Part shown: piece after piece, positions 26,556 to 35,883 of the stretch | How the letters are laid out: each line of letters begins with the position of its first letter | Position numbering within the stretch: position 1 is the stretch's first letter | NCBI RefSeq assembly: GCF_001968815.1 | Contig: NZ_MIEQ01000096.1 | Location: forward strand, 186,001-250,000 | Length of the DNA stretch: 64,000 nucleotides | Origin: Motiliproteus sp. MSK22-1 | GTDB taxonomy: Bacteria > Pseudomonadota > Gammaproteobacteria > Pseudomonadales > Balneatricaceae | Direction: 5' to 3' | Position numbers and translations under genes: made by a program | Notes under the pieces: model-generated | Database searches by the model: none | Seen by the model: only the letters and a program-made list of their open reading frames with translations | What the model was told of the DNA's origin: nothing

Positions 26556-27743
26556 TCATAATTCAGAAAGATTATTATATAAGGCATCAGAGAAGGGAGT
26601 GCTACCTTGTGATACGGGAGCATGAAACAGATTTTTTAGTTTTTCGTATTTGTTAATGTAATCGCTAGAAGGGCCGTTTTCTTTTAATTCCACTAGCTGT
26701 GATATCAGAGCTGGCCAGGATAGGGCATAAGGCTCCAGGGTCACTTCTTTATAGGGATAATACAGGTCTCGTTCTTTCTCTAAATAGTCTTTGAGATCAA
26801 AGGGAGCGAACAGTATTGGTTTCCCAGATAGCAGGAAGTCAAAGTATGCTCCAGAGTAATCAGTAATCATGCAGTCGTATTCAGTAATCGTGTCGAATAT
26901 GTCACCACTGTAATCGAAAACAATGGTGTCAGAGTTCTTTATCATATTTGCAAGCTTTTCTGGAGGAGTGTTTACCGGGTGCATCCGCAGCACCAGTTTA
27001 ATATTATGATCGGCTAAGGTTTTTTCAAAAAGTTGGAAATCAAAGTTGTATGCTGTAAACAGGTCACAGGCGCTGCCCATTCCGCCTCGGAAGGTTGGCA
27101 TATATATGCACTTATAGGGTTGTGTGGTCGTGGCCTGCATATCCGTTGAAAAAAAAACATCATTCCGTGGAAAGCCTGTCACTAGAGTTCTTGACTGGTC
27201 GACTCTAAATGCCTTTGAAAGTGTTGCCTGCGTCTCGATGCTGGTTGCAAGTAAATAGTCATTTCTACGCTTGTTATATGGTGATAAAAAATCGATGGCG
27301 AGGCCTTTCATATTCTTTTTTTTCGCATGATCGCCAAAAACATCGTACATTATTTTTTTCAGTGGCAGGCCATGCCATAAATTTACAACCTTAGTTTTTG
27401 GACCAATACAGGGAGCATGAAGGTCATCCTGTAGTGCTTGACATACGAAGGCGTAATTCGAACGCAGTTGAAACCAGATACCGGGAGCACTCAGTGCATA
27501 GTAAGACTCGTAACCCTGTGTTCTGACGGCCTTAACAATATTTTTGTCTTTACTGATCCATATTGCTCGTTGAGTCTTCTTAGAATTACTTACATATTCG
27601 AAAAAGGCTTTCGAGTTATCACTATAACGCTCTCCAAACCAGGCTCCAAATACCCAAACCTGAGGGTGCTTGGGAAGAAGTATTGCTACTCCGTAAATGA
27701 AAAAATCGGTGATCAAGCTGATTATTAATCGCAACTTATCCAT
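26556..27743 (-). CDS. CDP-glycerol glycerophosphotransferase-like protein (TagB/TagF family)
   Basis: This 395-residue protein has the Glyphos_transf signatures: WHGLPLKKIMYD (about 144-155), GFPRNDVFF, LRMHPVN and DCMITDYSGAYFDFLLSGKPI, the catalytic-domain core shared with TagB, TagF and capsule polymerases. It should move a polyol-phosphate from its CDP form onto a lipid-linked or glycan acceptor at the cytoplasmic membrane. An N-terminal hydrophobic stretch (about 4-25) may anchor it. With the TagD-like gene at 24061 this gives both halves of a phosphoglycerol (or related) transfer step. The downstream neighbour AsnB is convergent, and the upstream flippase shares its strand. Confidence 0.88.
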   Translation of the reverse strand: MDKLRLIISLITDFFIYGVAILLPKHPQVWVFGAWFGERYSDNSKAFFEYVSNSKKTQRAIWISKDKNIVKAVRTQGYESYYALSAPGIWFQLRSNYAFVCQALQDDLHAPCIGPKTKVVNLWHGLPLKKIMYDVFGDHAKKKNMKGLAIDFLSPYNKRRNDYLLATSIETQATLSKAFRVDQSRTLVTGFPRNDVFFSTDMQATTTQPYKCIYMPTFRGGMGSACDLFTAYNFDFQLFEKTLADHNIKLVLRMHPVNTPPEKLANMIKNSDTIVFDYSGDIFDTITEYDCMITDYSGAYFDFLLSGKPILFAPFDLKDYLEKERDLYYPYKEVTLEPYALSWPALISQLVELKENGPSSDYINKYEKLKNLFHAPVSQGSTPFSDALYNNLSEL

Positions 27744-27822
27744 TTGTATGTGATCCGTTCAAGATTTAAGCAAAGTTTATAGCGTTAGCGTTTAACCTCG
27801 TTGAGTGACGACAATGATCAGA

Positions 27823-29256
27823 TTATCTAAGACTTTTAATCTCAAGTATTGCCTTTTTATCGGCCATGAAGAGCAGTCCTATGAAGGTAATCCCTCCAAT
27901 AAGTATCTGAAGAAGCAGGTTTTCTACGTTGACTTCGTCAAAAACCGCTTTAGTAGCAAACACAACTGCCAGCATTGCTGTCCCAACGAGCAAGGGTGAA
28001 GTGAATACTGCAACGAATTCTTTCAACTTTATCTGCAAGGAGTGAATGTTTCTCCAGGCATTGATTAAATAAACGACGGGGAACCCAAAACACCAAGCAA
28101 GAGCGAGTCCTACGGCCCCATATTGGACTCCTATCAAAATGGCAACAAACATTACACTAATCATAATTGATGTATTTATTAATAGGTGACGTACCTTCTT
28201 TTGACTCTTGAGAGCAGGGTTAAACAATTCATCACTGAATCTAAGAGGCATTATGATTAGAATTAGTGTGGTTGGTATTATCGCAGAAATCCACTTTTCT
28301 CCAAGAATGATGGGAATTATCAAATCGACGACGGAGGCTAACCCCCAGAAGATAGGAATGGTGATCAATAGACTCAGGCGTTGGGCTTTAAGTACATAGT
28401 GCGCAATCTGGGTCGGCTTATCTTGAATCTTCGAGAATGCAGGGAATGCGACCTGTTTGATGAGAGGGAGTATTTTCTTCTGTGGCATTAAGGCGAACTG
28501 TAACCCAATTGCAAAAAGGCCGATTTCTTCGGCAGTCAGTTGAGAGCCCGCGATAGCAATATCCATATGCAAGAAGACGTACATCAGCATTGATAAAGCG
28601 CCAAGAGCCCCGCCGAATTTAATCAACTCGACACTTTTTGCCAACTTGAATGAAGGTCTGCAAGGTATGGGTTGGACATAAAGCGTAGCAAGGGTGGCTA
28701 ACGTAATCGATATAATCTCACCGTATATTAACGACCAAAACCCAAGCCCGTACATCGCCATAGCCAGTGTTGAGATGGCGGCAACAATATTGGCAACAGC
28801 AGCGATCAGGGATACGGCTTTAAAGCGCATTTTTTTCGCCAGAAGAGCCGCTGGAATGGTGTTAAAAGCTAATATCAAAAAGCACCAGGCATTAACTCGG
28901 AGGATATCTGCTACCTGATCAGATTCGTAATAGGCAGCAACAAGATCAGCGGTTAAATACTGTAATGCAAAAATTGAAAAATGCGTTATTAGTATGGTAC
29001 CAAATAGGCTGCTTAACGTGCTGTTATCTAAAGACTTTGATTGAATGATAGCGGGACCAAACAGCTGGGAAACAATTAGAGTCAAAAAGCCAAAATAGAT
29101 GTCGGCCATTGAAACCAAGCCGTAGTCTTCCGGGGTCAATAGACGAATGACCCAGAATGTAATGACCCACCGGACTAACTGAGTGAGAATTTTTCCCAGC
29201 GTAACCCATTTCAAGGAGTGCAGGACTTGGTGCTTGAGACTGGCTTCTTCTGTCAT
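27823..29256 (-). CDS. Wzx-type polysaccharide flippase
   Basis: This 477-residue MOP-superfamily transporter has twelve or more hydrophobic helices. The start resembles lipopolysaccharide/colanic-acid flippases (WzxC type): LKWVTLGKILTQLVRWVITF, then RLLTPEDYGLVSMADI. PALLAKKMRFKAVSL also matches that group. It should flip the undecaprenyl-linked repeat unit to the periplasm. It is the only flippase in the window and, with the O-ligase-like protein at 15402, would complete a Wzx/Wzy pathway. It lies between the GT2 at 29318 and the TagB/F-like gene, all on the minus strand. No strong ribosome site precedes the ATG. Confidence 0.92.
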   Translation of the reverse strand: MTEEASLKHQVLHSLKWVTLGKILTQLVRWVITFWVIRLLTPEDYGLVSMADIYFGFLTLIVSQLFGPAIIQSKSLDNSTLSSLFGTILITHFSIFALQYLTADLVAAYYESDQVADILRVNAWCFLILAFNTIPAALLAKKMRFKAVSLIAAVANIVAAISTLAMAMYGLGFWSLIYGEIISITLATLATLYVQPIPCRPSFKLAKSVELIKFGGALGALSMLMYVFLHMDIAIAGSQLTAEEIGLFAIGLQFALMPQKKILPLIKQVAFPAFSKIQDKPTQIAHYVLKAQRLSLLITIPIFWGLASVVDLIIPIILGEKWISAIIPTTLILIIMPLRFSDELFNPALKSQKKVRHLLINTSIMISVMFVAILIGVQYGAVGLALAWCFGFPVVYLINAWRNIHSLQIKLKEFVAVFTSPLLVGTAMLAVVFATKAVFDEVNVENLLLQILIGGITFIGLLFMADKKAILEIKSLR

Positions 29257-29317
29257 AGTTCAACAACTCAAAATTGCGATTTTAAAGACTATAGGCCTTG
29301 GGGTTATCCTGGATTCC

Positions 29318-30250
29318 TCAGTTGGCGAGCTTTCGTTTGTTCTTTTGTAAATAATGCAGTAAGAAATCTGGTGTCCAGTTGTAAAAGAGGCATCTCAATA
29401 ATATTGGCAGTGAAGATTGTTCTTTATAAGCTCGTTGGTAAGTTTTTGCAGCTAAACTGAAATCCCCTGTGTAAATGTATGACTGAGCATACCTGATATG
29501 GAGTTGATTCTTTATCAATCTCCAATTGGGTTGGCGGCCCTCTTTTTCTGCTAAGGGGGCTATTTTATCCAGGCACACGATTTCCGCATCATGCATTTTT
29601 TGGTCGTTTAACGAATAGTTATCACCATGGAAAATGTGCGTGCATAAATATTCCTCCACGAGGTCTACTTGGCAATGCAAAGCCAGTTTTAACCATAAGT
29701 GCCAATCGTCAACGCCCATCAGGTTCCGGTCGTCATCAAATCCGCAGACCTCTTTCAGTACTGACTTACGTGCTATGGCGGAACAACAGGTGATCATGTT
29801 TTGCTGGATGAGTCGGTCAAATACCTCACCTCGGAACTTTCTTTTGAAGCTTGGCTTGGAAACTTTGTTTAGATTGGTGAATTCGATAAGAGCACCACAA
29901 TAAACCAACCCCACGTCAGGGTTTTCAAATAAGGGTAGCTGCTTTTCCAATTTGTCAGGATGCCAAAGGTCATCCTGATCACAAAATGCGATGAATTCAC
30001 CCTCAGCGTGCTGAATTCCAAAATTTCTGGCACAGGCTACACCACCATTTTCTTTATGATGAGTTTTTACCCGTTCATCTTTTTCCTTGAAGGAGTCAAT
30101 TAAATCAGCGGAAGTGTCCGAAGAGCCGTCATTGACCAGTATCAGTTCAAAGTCAGTAAAGCTCTGATCAAGAATGGTTGTGATGGTTTTTGCGAGATAC
30201 TCTGCACCGTTATAGACGGGCACAACGACCGATACCGTGGGGCTTGACAC
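29318..30250 (-). CDS. glycosyltransferase family 2
   Basis: This 310-residue GT-A enzyme has VSVVVPVYNGAEYLAKTI, LVNDGSSD, CARNFGIQHAEGEFIAFCDQDD (D-Q-D-D metal site) and GVDDWHLWLKL, the probable base region. The start is GTG at 30250 with a strong AAGGAG ribosome site (minus strand) and no better alternative. It is the first gene of the minus-strand run 30250-26556 that includes the flippase and the polyol-phosphate transferase. Confidence 0.93.
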   Translation of the reverse strand: MSSPTVSVVVPVYNGAEYLAKTITTILDQSFTDFELILVNDGSSDTSADLIDSFKEKDERVKTHHKENGGVACARNFGIQHAEGEFIAFCDQDDLWHPDKLEKQLPLFENPDVGLVYCGALIEFTNLNKVSKPSFKRKFRGEVFDRLIQQNMITCCSAIARKSVLKEVCGFDDDRNLMGVDDWHLWLKLALHCQVDLVEEYLCTHIFHGDNYSLNDQKMHDAEIVCLDKIAPLAEKEGRQPNWRLIKNQLHIRYAQSYIYTGDFSLAAKTYQRAYKEQSSLPILLRCLFYNWTPDFLLHYLQKNKRKLAN

Positions 30251-30575
30251 TGTTACTCCTTGTTTTTACCAGATCAACCTTGACGGGGACCTTTGCGGGA
30301 AGTCTATTATGATTGTTTAGTACCAGTTATGGCTAGTCAGATTATTATAAAAATGTTCACAGCAAGACGACTACCGGGTTTTAATTCGTTGATTGGTTCG
30401 AAAGTTTTTCACTGGAACGCTTGAATTCATTGAACAAGGTTAATGGTGGTAGCTGGGCATTTATTGAGTGATAGTTGTGAGGGGATATTCTCTACTGTGT
30501 GTCTGCGGGCCGATTCATGCTATCTTCACAGCGCTAATTCTATGAATTGTTTAAAATATATCTTAAGTTATCAAT
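30251..30575. other. gene-free divergent region
   Basis: This gap lies between the minus-strand GT2 and the plus-strand CapK-like gene. It should contain both promoters. A T/A-rich stretch near 30540-30560 could be a plus-strand -10 region. I see no hairpin with a T run, no clear operator and no plausible small gene. Confidence 0.4.
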
Positions 30576-31922
30576 ATGATTGCATACTCTTCTGTGCTTA
30601 GACGGGCTTTGATGCCCCTGTATGAGGCTATAAAAGGTAAACAGCTGCTTCATTATCTTTCCCAGTATGAAGGGCATCTTCAGTGGACCCCTGAGCAATT
30701 GGAGTCGTATCAGTGGGAGCAGTTGCAAAAACTGCTGGAACACAGTTTCAGTTCTACTGCTTATTATCAACGGGTCTGGACTGAGTTGGGGATCAGGGAT
30801 GCCCGTGATATTGCATCCATGGATGACTTTCGCAGATTACCGTTATTGACTAAAGATGATGTTAATAAGCACTATTCTGATCTCCTATCGTCTCGATTCA
30901 GTGGCAATATCCGCAAATCTACAGGTGGATCTACCGGCGTACCTTTTAGCTTTGAGCTGAATGTTGACAGTAACACCCGCCGTGAGGCTGTAATGTGGAG
31001 AGGTTACGGTTGGTTGGGAGCGGGTCTGGGGACCAAAACACTTTACCTGTGGGGGGCTGATGTAGGAGAGGTTAACCGGGCTAAGGCGTTAAAAACGAAT
31101 CTGTATCATCGTTTTTACAATCGTAAAATGCTGAATTCCTTTGCTATGACCCAGAGCAACATGGGTAGCTATGTTGATCAGATTAACCAGTTCAGGCCAG
31201 AGGCTATTGTCTCTTATGTGAATCCGCTGTATGAGCTGGCACGCTATATAAATGAAGAAGGGTTGTCTGTTACTGCACCGGGTACCATTCTAACCGGGGC
31301 TGAGCCGTTGCACGATTTCCAGCGTTCTGAAATTGAGCAGGCATTTAATTGCCAAGTATTTGATACCTATGGCTGTCGCGAATTCATGTTGGTTGCGGCT
31401 GAGTGCAGGGAATTTGGGAAGCTGCATATTAATAGTGATCATTTGGTTGTTGAAACGCTTAATAATGAAGGGGCTGCTGTTGTCGGTGAAAGTGGAGATT
31501 TGGTTGTAACTGATCTTTTTAACTATGGTATGCCTTTGATCAGGTACCAGAACGGTGACAATGCCACCTTAGTCGACAAGCCCTGTTGTTGCGAAAATCC
31601 GTTGCCGATCATGGAGAGTATTGATGGCCGTAAGCTGGATGTAATCAAAACACCCTCTGGAGGAATGATACCTGGCGAGCTGTTCCCTCATCTTTTTAAG
31701 GAGTTTTCGGGAATCAGAAAGTTTCAGGTCCAGCAACTAAAGCTAACAGAATTAAAGATCAAGATTGTAGTCGGTCAGGATTATGATCAAGACGATCAAC
31801 GAAAAATAGAACAAGAGATAAATAAATACAGCCTCGGTGAGTTGGCGTTGAAATTTGAGTTGGTTGATGAAATACCTTTAACAGCCAGTGGTAAACACAG
31901 AGTAACAGTTTGTGAGGTCTGA
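30576..31922 (+). CDS. CapK/phenylacetate-CoA ligase-like adenylate-forming enzyme
   Basis: This 448-residue protein has the adenylate-forming signature STGGSTGVP at residues 115-123 (phosphate loop), TGAEPL near 247-252, FDTYGCREF (motif A5-like) and a C-terminal lysine in TASGKHRV. It belongs with the phenylacetate-CoA ligase/CapK family found in capsule loci. The family activates a carboxylic acid as an acyl-AMP and may transfer it onto CoA or sugar. It probably supplies an acyl or amino-acyl decoration of the glycan. It is followed 9 bases later by a GT4 gene, so they are co-transcribed. The ATG has only a weak ribosome site. Confidence 0.87.
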   Translation: MIAYSSVLRRALMPLYEAIKGKQLLHYLSQYEGHLQWTPEQLESYQWEQLQKLLEHSFSSTAYYQRVWTELGIRDARDIASMDDFRRLPLLTKDDVNKHYSDLLSSRFSGNIRKSTGGSTGVPFSFELNVDSNTRREAVMWRGYGWLGAGLGTKTLYLWGADVGEVNRAKALKTNLYHRFYNRKMLNSFAMTQSNMGSYVDQINQFRPEAIVSYVNPLYELARYINEEGLSVTAPGTILTGAEPLHDFQRSEIEQAFNCQVFDTYGCREFMLVAAECREFGKLHINSDHLVVETLNNEGAAVVGESGDLVVTDLFNYGMPLIRYQNGDNATLVDKPCCCENPLPIMESIDGRKLDVIKTPSGGMIPGELFPHLFKEFSGIRKFQVQQLKLTELKIKIVVGQDYDQDDQRKIEQEINKYSLGELALKFELVDEIPLTASGKHRVTVCEV

Positions 31923-31931
31923 TAGACATTT

Positions 31932-33143
31932 ATGCGTGGTAAAAGTGCTAATCTGGAACAGACTGGTATTGATCGAAACATTGAGAGCAGTGAAAGGGTG
32001 ACTTCTGAGGTGTCAAAAGAGCCTCAAGAGAAGGAATCCCTGGTCATTTTAACAAACTTATTTCCTTTGCCCTGGGAACCGAACAGAGCCACATTTAATC
32101 GCCAGCAGTTTCAGTTATTGGAAGACAGCTACGACCTGGCTATTTTAATTCCAGTGGCATTTGCTGATTGGTTTAAGCACCGAAAGGAAATTCGGCAAAC
32201 AGCATCCAGGCGCTATATTCCTTATTGGTATATTCCAAAAACAGGCCGACGCTTTTACAGTCTGTTTATGTTTCTGTCTGTTCTGATGCATTCAGGAGGA
32301 TGGCTTTTTCGGCGTAAGCCCAAGGTGATTTTATCTAGCTGGGCGTATCCTGAAGGGGTAGCTGGGGCATGGCTAAGTCGACTTCTAGGCGCGCGGTTCT
32401 ATCTGAAAGTGCATGGTTCAGACATTAATCTGCATGGTCAAATTCCTTCACGTGCCCGGCAAATAGTAGCGGCCGCCAAGCATGCATCAGGTGTTGTCAC
32501 CGTTTCAAAGGCACTGGCAAAGCAGCTCTGCGGAATGGGGGTTGACGAACAAAAAGTACAGACAATTTATAATGGCGTAGATCATGATAAATTTGGACTG
32601 GAGGTAAACTCAAGTGAAGAGGATCCCCCTTATATACTGTTTGTCGGTAACCTGAAGAAAGAAAAGGGTGTTGTGGAGCTGCTTGAAGGGTTTGCCGGGA
32701 TTGCAGAACAGTATCCCGCATTACGCTTGGTTTATGCGGGTGAAGGAGTGATGGCGAGTGAGTTGCTTCAAGGGGCGAAAGAGAAAAGTCTTGGGGACCG
32801 TGTCGAGTTACTGGGAACAGTCGATCATAGCCAGCTTCCAGCCTTGATGGCGAAAGCCAAAGCGGTGGCATTGCCTAGTTACAATGAAGGGGTGCCCAAT
32901 GTTGTCCTTGAAGCGATGGCTTGTGGTATTCCGGTGCTTGCTACGAAAGTAGGTGGGATACCTGAGGTCATGGTTGAGGGGGTGACCGGTGTGCTTGTCA
33001 GGGAGCGGGATGCCGTAGAAGTAGAAAGAGGGTTATCAGAGCTACTGGATCAGGCCTGGGATCGTCAAAAGATTTGTGCTAATGCGTCCCGGTTTTCCTG
33101 GTCGGTTAATAGAGAACAGTTGCTCGCCTTGCTCAGACGGTAG
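31932..33143 (+). CDS. glycosyltransferase family 4
   Basis: This 403-residue GT-B enzyme has WEPNRATFNRQQF near residue 50 (typical of the group that starts TxxFPxxxxPxxGxF), KVHGSDIN, TIYNGVDHDKF, LFVGNLKKEKGV and the donor motif PSYNEGVPNVVLEAMACG. The first 36 residues are polar and charged and lie outside the usual fold. No alternative ATG is nearer to the conserved part. Donor and acceptor are unknown. It ends the short CapK-GT4 operon. Confidence 0.93.
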   Translation: MRGKSANLEQTGIDRNIESSERVTSEVSKEPQEKESLVILTNLFPLPWEPNRATFNRQQFQLLEDSYDLAILIPVAFADWFKHRKEIRQTASRRYIPYWYIPKTGRRFYSLFMFLSVLMHSGGWLFRRKPKVILSSWAYPEGVAGAWLSRLLGARFYLKVHGSDINLHGQIPSRARQIVAAAKHASGVVTVSKALAKQLCGMGVDEQKVQTIYNGVDHDKFGLEVNSSEEDPPYILFVGNLKKEKGVVELLEGFAGIAEQYPALRLVYAGEGVMASELLQGAKEKSLGDRVELLGTVDHSQLPALMAKAKAVALPSYNEGVPNVVLEAMACGIPVLATKVGGIPEVMVEGVTGVLVRERDAVEVERGLSELLDQAWDRQKICANASRFSWSVNREQLLALLRR

Positions 33144-33458
33144 TTTTTATTCAGTACAGGGCTGCATTTGCAGAGCTTGTGTTTGCGGGGGCGGGCGCAA
33201 TCGATGCACATTCAGGTAACCAGCGATTAAAGCCAGTATGTTTTTAGAGGGCTATTGGTCATAAGGTTTCTATGTTGACGTTTTTCGACAGTTGGCCAGC
33301 AGGTTTTCGTCGGATCATAGTCTGAAATATCAATTTTTCTGCCCTTGGGGATTTTCCTATCAATATCAGGTTGATAAGATGTACCAGCTGCTGCATACGG
33401 CTAGCAAGTTGACATGTATTTGAGTCCACATTAATTGCGGCCAGACGGAACCAGCACT
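33144..33458. other. gene-free stretch before the deacetylase
   Basis: A TTGACA at 33409-33414 is followed after 16 bases by TTAATT, a poor -10 box, so a promoter for the operon starting at 33459 is only suggested. TATCAA/TTGATA form a small inverted repeat near 33358-33377. I found no gene, no terminator with a T run and no sigma-54 site. Confidence 0.35.
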
Positions 33459-34088
33459 GTGATATTCAACAAAATCAAGTTTTTTCTTCTCAATCAGGTA
33501 CTGCCTGATCGCATGCTGTTGGTCAAAGGCAGATCTTCAAGTCGAAGTATCTATCTGACTTTTGATGATGGTCCTTGTCCTGGTATTACTCCTCTCTTGT
33601 TGGAGACCTTGCAAAAGCATGATGTAAAAGGGACCTTTTTCGTTATCGGTAAGAATGCTGAACGTAATCCTGACATCCTGCTGGATATCTGCAATAACGG
33701 ACACTCTATCGGTAATCATTCATACAATCATCACCGATTCTCTTTGCAAACGCTGGAAGAGCAAAAGCAAGAATTACAGAAAACTAATGAAATAGTTAAA
33801 TCAATCACCGGTGCGTCCTGTAACATCTTTCGCGCACCTCAAGGGCGGTGGAATTTGAGATTGTTATGGTCTAATGCACTATCGAAAATCACCTCTGCTC
33901 ACTGGAGTCTGGATTCATTAGATTATTTGAAAGAACCTGCTACTCTCATTGTTCAGCGTTTGCGTGAGAAGCCTGTGAAAAATGGTGATATTCTGCTGTT
34001 TCATGATGACAATAAGGTCTGTATTGAGGTGTTGGATGTGCTTATACCGGTATGGAAGTCTGAGGGCTTTGAGTTTAAGGTGCTGTAA
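33459..34088 (+). CDS. polysaccharide deacetylase (NodB family)
   Basis: This protein of about 209 residues is essentially one NodB homology domain. LTFDDGPCPG carries the catalytic and metal aspartates (residues 36-37). HSIGNHSYNHH gives the metal histidines, and IFRAPQGRW and LLFHDD complete motifs 3 to 5. It should remove N- or O-acetyl groups from sugars. The start is unclear: GTG 33459 gives a compact N terminus, TTG 33435 is also in frame, and neither has a strong ribosome site. No clear signal peptide is seen, so it may act on cytoplasmic intermediates or have an N-terminal anchor that I cannot define. The GT4 gene follows 9 bases later. Confidence 0.85.
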   Translation: MIFNKIKFFLLNQVLPDRMLLVKGRSSSRSIYLTFDDGPCPGITPLLLETLQKHDVKGTFFVIGKNAERNPDILLDICNNGHSIGNHSYNHHRFSLQTLEEQKQELQKTNEIVKSITGASCNIFRAPQGRWNLRLLWSNALSKITSAHWSLDSLDYLKEPATLIVQRLREKPVKNGDILLFHDDNKVCIEVLDVLIPVWKSEGFEFKVL

Positions 34089-34097
34089 ATACATATT

Positions 34098-35315
34098 ATG
34101 AATATCTTATTCCATCACAGGACCAGGGGTCGCGGTGCCGAAGGCGTTCATATTCGTGGTGTCGTTAAAGGACTACGAGAACTTGGGCATAGAGTTTCAA
34201 TTCTTTCGCTTCCAGGAGCAGATCCTGAAGAGGAAACGGGCGAACGTGCGGTTAATGCCGATAAGAAAAAGGCTGAAACAGACAGCGCTTCAGGTAAAAG
34301 CTCGACCAGCACTGTTCGCTGGCTGACAGATTTAACCAGGCACGTCCCTGAGTTTGCGTTCGAGTTATTTGAGCTGGCATACAATCTGGTGGCCTGGTTT
34401 CGGATCCGAAAGGCGGTCGCATCAACTGATACCACATTGATATATGAGCGCTACTCTCTGTTTATGTTTATCACGGTTTGGTGGGGCAAGCGAAAAGGCA
34501 TCCCTGTCATTCTTGAGGTGAATGACTCAGCTTTAGTGCATCGAGTCAGGCCGCTGTCATTTAGAGCTATTGCTATTCGTATAGAGCGATGGATCTTCAC
34601 AAACGCCACGGGTCTTGTTTTTATCTCAACACACTTTCGAGAAGTCGCCCAGCAAGGGCACGGGACAATAGCCCCCTGTGTCGTCTCACCGAATGCTGCC
34701 GATCTGGACAAATTTGTTATAGACGAGCAGGCAGCAAAAGCGCTGCGAGTTCAGTTGGGTATCGATGATAAAGTTGTACTGGGATATGTTGGTGCTTTTG
34801 TGCACTGGCATGGAATTGATTGGTTTGTTGATTTAATTGCTGACCGTCTTAAAGAGTACCCGAATCTGGTGTTATTACTTGTTGGCGATGGAGTTTGTTT
34901 TAATTCTATTCGCGAGCGAGTTGCCGAGGCTGGTGCTGAATCTCAGATAATTCTGCCGGGTCGAGTTGAGCACTCAGAGGTAGCGACCTATCTGTCTGCG
35001 ATGGATTTTGGAATCTTGCCTGACTCTAACGATTATGGCTCACCTATGAAGTTGTTTGAATTTATGGCCATGGCAAAAGGTATGGTTGTTCCCGATTTTT
35101 CACCTATCAGTGAGGTCGTTAAAGACAATTGTACCAGCTGGCTTTTTAAGGCGAATGATCGTGAAGGCTGTGTGGAGCGAGTGTTACAACTGGTTGGCGA
35201 TTCTTCACAGCAAATCGAAGTGGGCAATAATGCGCGGGCTTATATCGAAAGAGAACGGCAATGGCGTCATAATGCCGAACAAATTTTGACGATGGTGCCG
35301 AATGAGACTTCTTAA
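34098..35315 (+). CDS. glycosyltransferase family 4
   Basis: This is a 405-residue GT-B enzyme. The N-terminal lobe begins LFHHRTRGRGAEGVHIRGV and contains a charged insert (about residues 40-75, Glu/Lys/Ser-rich) that is probably a disordered loop. Later marks are LIYERYSLFMF, VSPNAADLDKF, LGYVGAFVHWHGID and SPMKLFEFMAMAKG with the E-x-x-A region. It belongs to the group of polysaccharide GT4 enzymes often paired with exosortase A. It overlaps the next gene by 14 bases. Confidence 0.92.
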   Translation: MNILFHHRTRGRGAEGVHIRGVVKGLRELGHRVSILSLPGADPEEETGERAVNADKKKAETDSASGKSSTSTVRWLTDLTRHVPEFAFELFELAYNLVAWFRIRKAVASTDTTLIYERYSLFMFITVWWGKRKGIPVILEVNDSALVHRVRPLSFRAIAIRIERWIFTNATGLVFISTHFREVAQQGHGTIAPCVVSPNAADLDKFVIDEQAAKALRVQLGIDDKVVLGYVGAFVHWHGIDWFVDLIADRLKEYPNLVLLLVGDGVCFNSIRERVAEAGAESQIILPGRVEHSEVATYLSAMDFGILPDSNDYGSPMKLFEFMAMAKGMVVPDFSPISEVVKDNCTSWLFKANDREGCVERVLQLVGDSSQQIEVGNNARAYIERERQWRHNAEQILTMVPNETS

Positions 35316-35883
35316 ATCGGATTTACGACGGAAAAGACAGATATTTGCTGAAGATGGAGCTGAGGTCAGCGCCTTTAGAATATTTCTTTCTGATGGTACT
35401 TCTGCAAATGTATTGTACAGGCTGATGCGCTGGGCATCTCTGAAAGGACTTTTTCCCCTTGCTTATCTGTTCCAGTATCTCAATAAAGTACTGAATGGCT
35501 GTGTTATTGGCACGGGAGCCCAGTTTGAAGAAGGGTTTGTCATAATGCACCCGGTTGGGATTGTTATAAATTCCAAAGTGAAGGGAGGGGAAAATATTAC
35601 CCTGGAAAGTGGTGTTGTTATCGGTGACGAAAAAGGAAAGTCTCCATGTTTATCCAATAATATTTTTGTTGGCGCCGGAGCCAAAATACTTGGGGCGCTG
35701 GTCGTCGAGGATGGAGTAAAAGTCGGTGCAAATGCTGTGCTGACAAAAAATGCTCCTGCTGGTTCTACAATGCTGGGCATTCCGGCCAAAGTCTATGTCA
35801 GGGATGAGGGCAATGCTAATCAAATACCTGCTGATAATGCAGGCGGTCAACCCAAGGAATATAAATCTGGAGTCGTGATTTAG
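35302..35883 (+). CDS. hexapeptide-repeat acyltransferase (serine acetyltransferase-like)
   Basis: This 193-residue protein has a short helical N-terminal part. From about residue 68 it has left-handed beta-helix hexapeptide repeats (VIGTGAQFEEGFVIMHPVG, NITLESGVVIGD, IFVGAGAKILGALVVEDG) and the CysE/sugar-acetyltransferase end GSTMLGIPAKVY. It should acetylate a hydroxyl or amino group using acetyl-CoA. In this operon a sugar O-acetylation is more likely than serine acetylation. The coding end overlaps neither neighbour downstream, and the GT2 gene begins immediately after the stop codon. Confidence 0.87.
   Translation: MRLLKSDLRRKRQIFAEDGAEVSAFRIFLSDGTSANVLYRLMRWASLKGLFPLAYLFQYLNKVLNGCVIGTGAQFEEGFVIMHPVGIVINSKVKGGENITLESGVVIGDEKGKSPCLSNNIFVGAGAKILGALVVEDGVKVGANAVLTKNAPAGSTMLGIPAKVYVRDEGNANQIPADNAGGQPKEYKSGVVI

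Noticed and set aside
30445-30458. GG-N10-GC pattern before the CapK-like gene
   Set aside because: Spacing fits, but neither flank resembles TTGGCA or TTGC, so it is probably chance.
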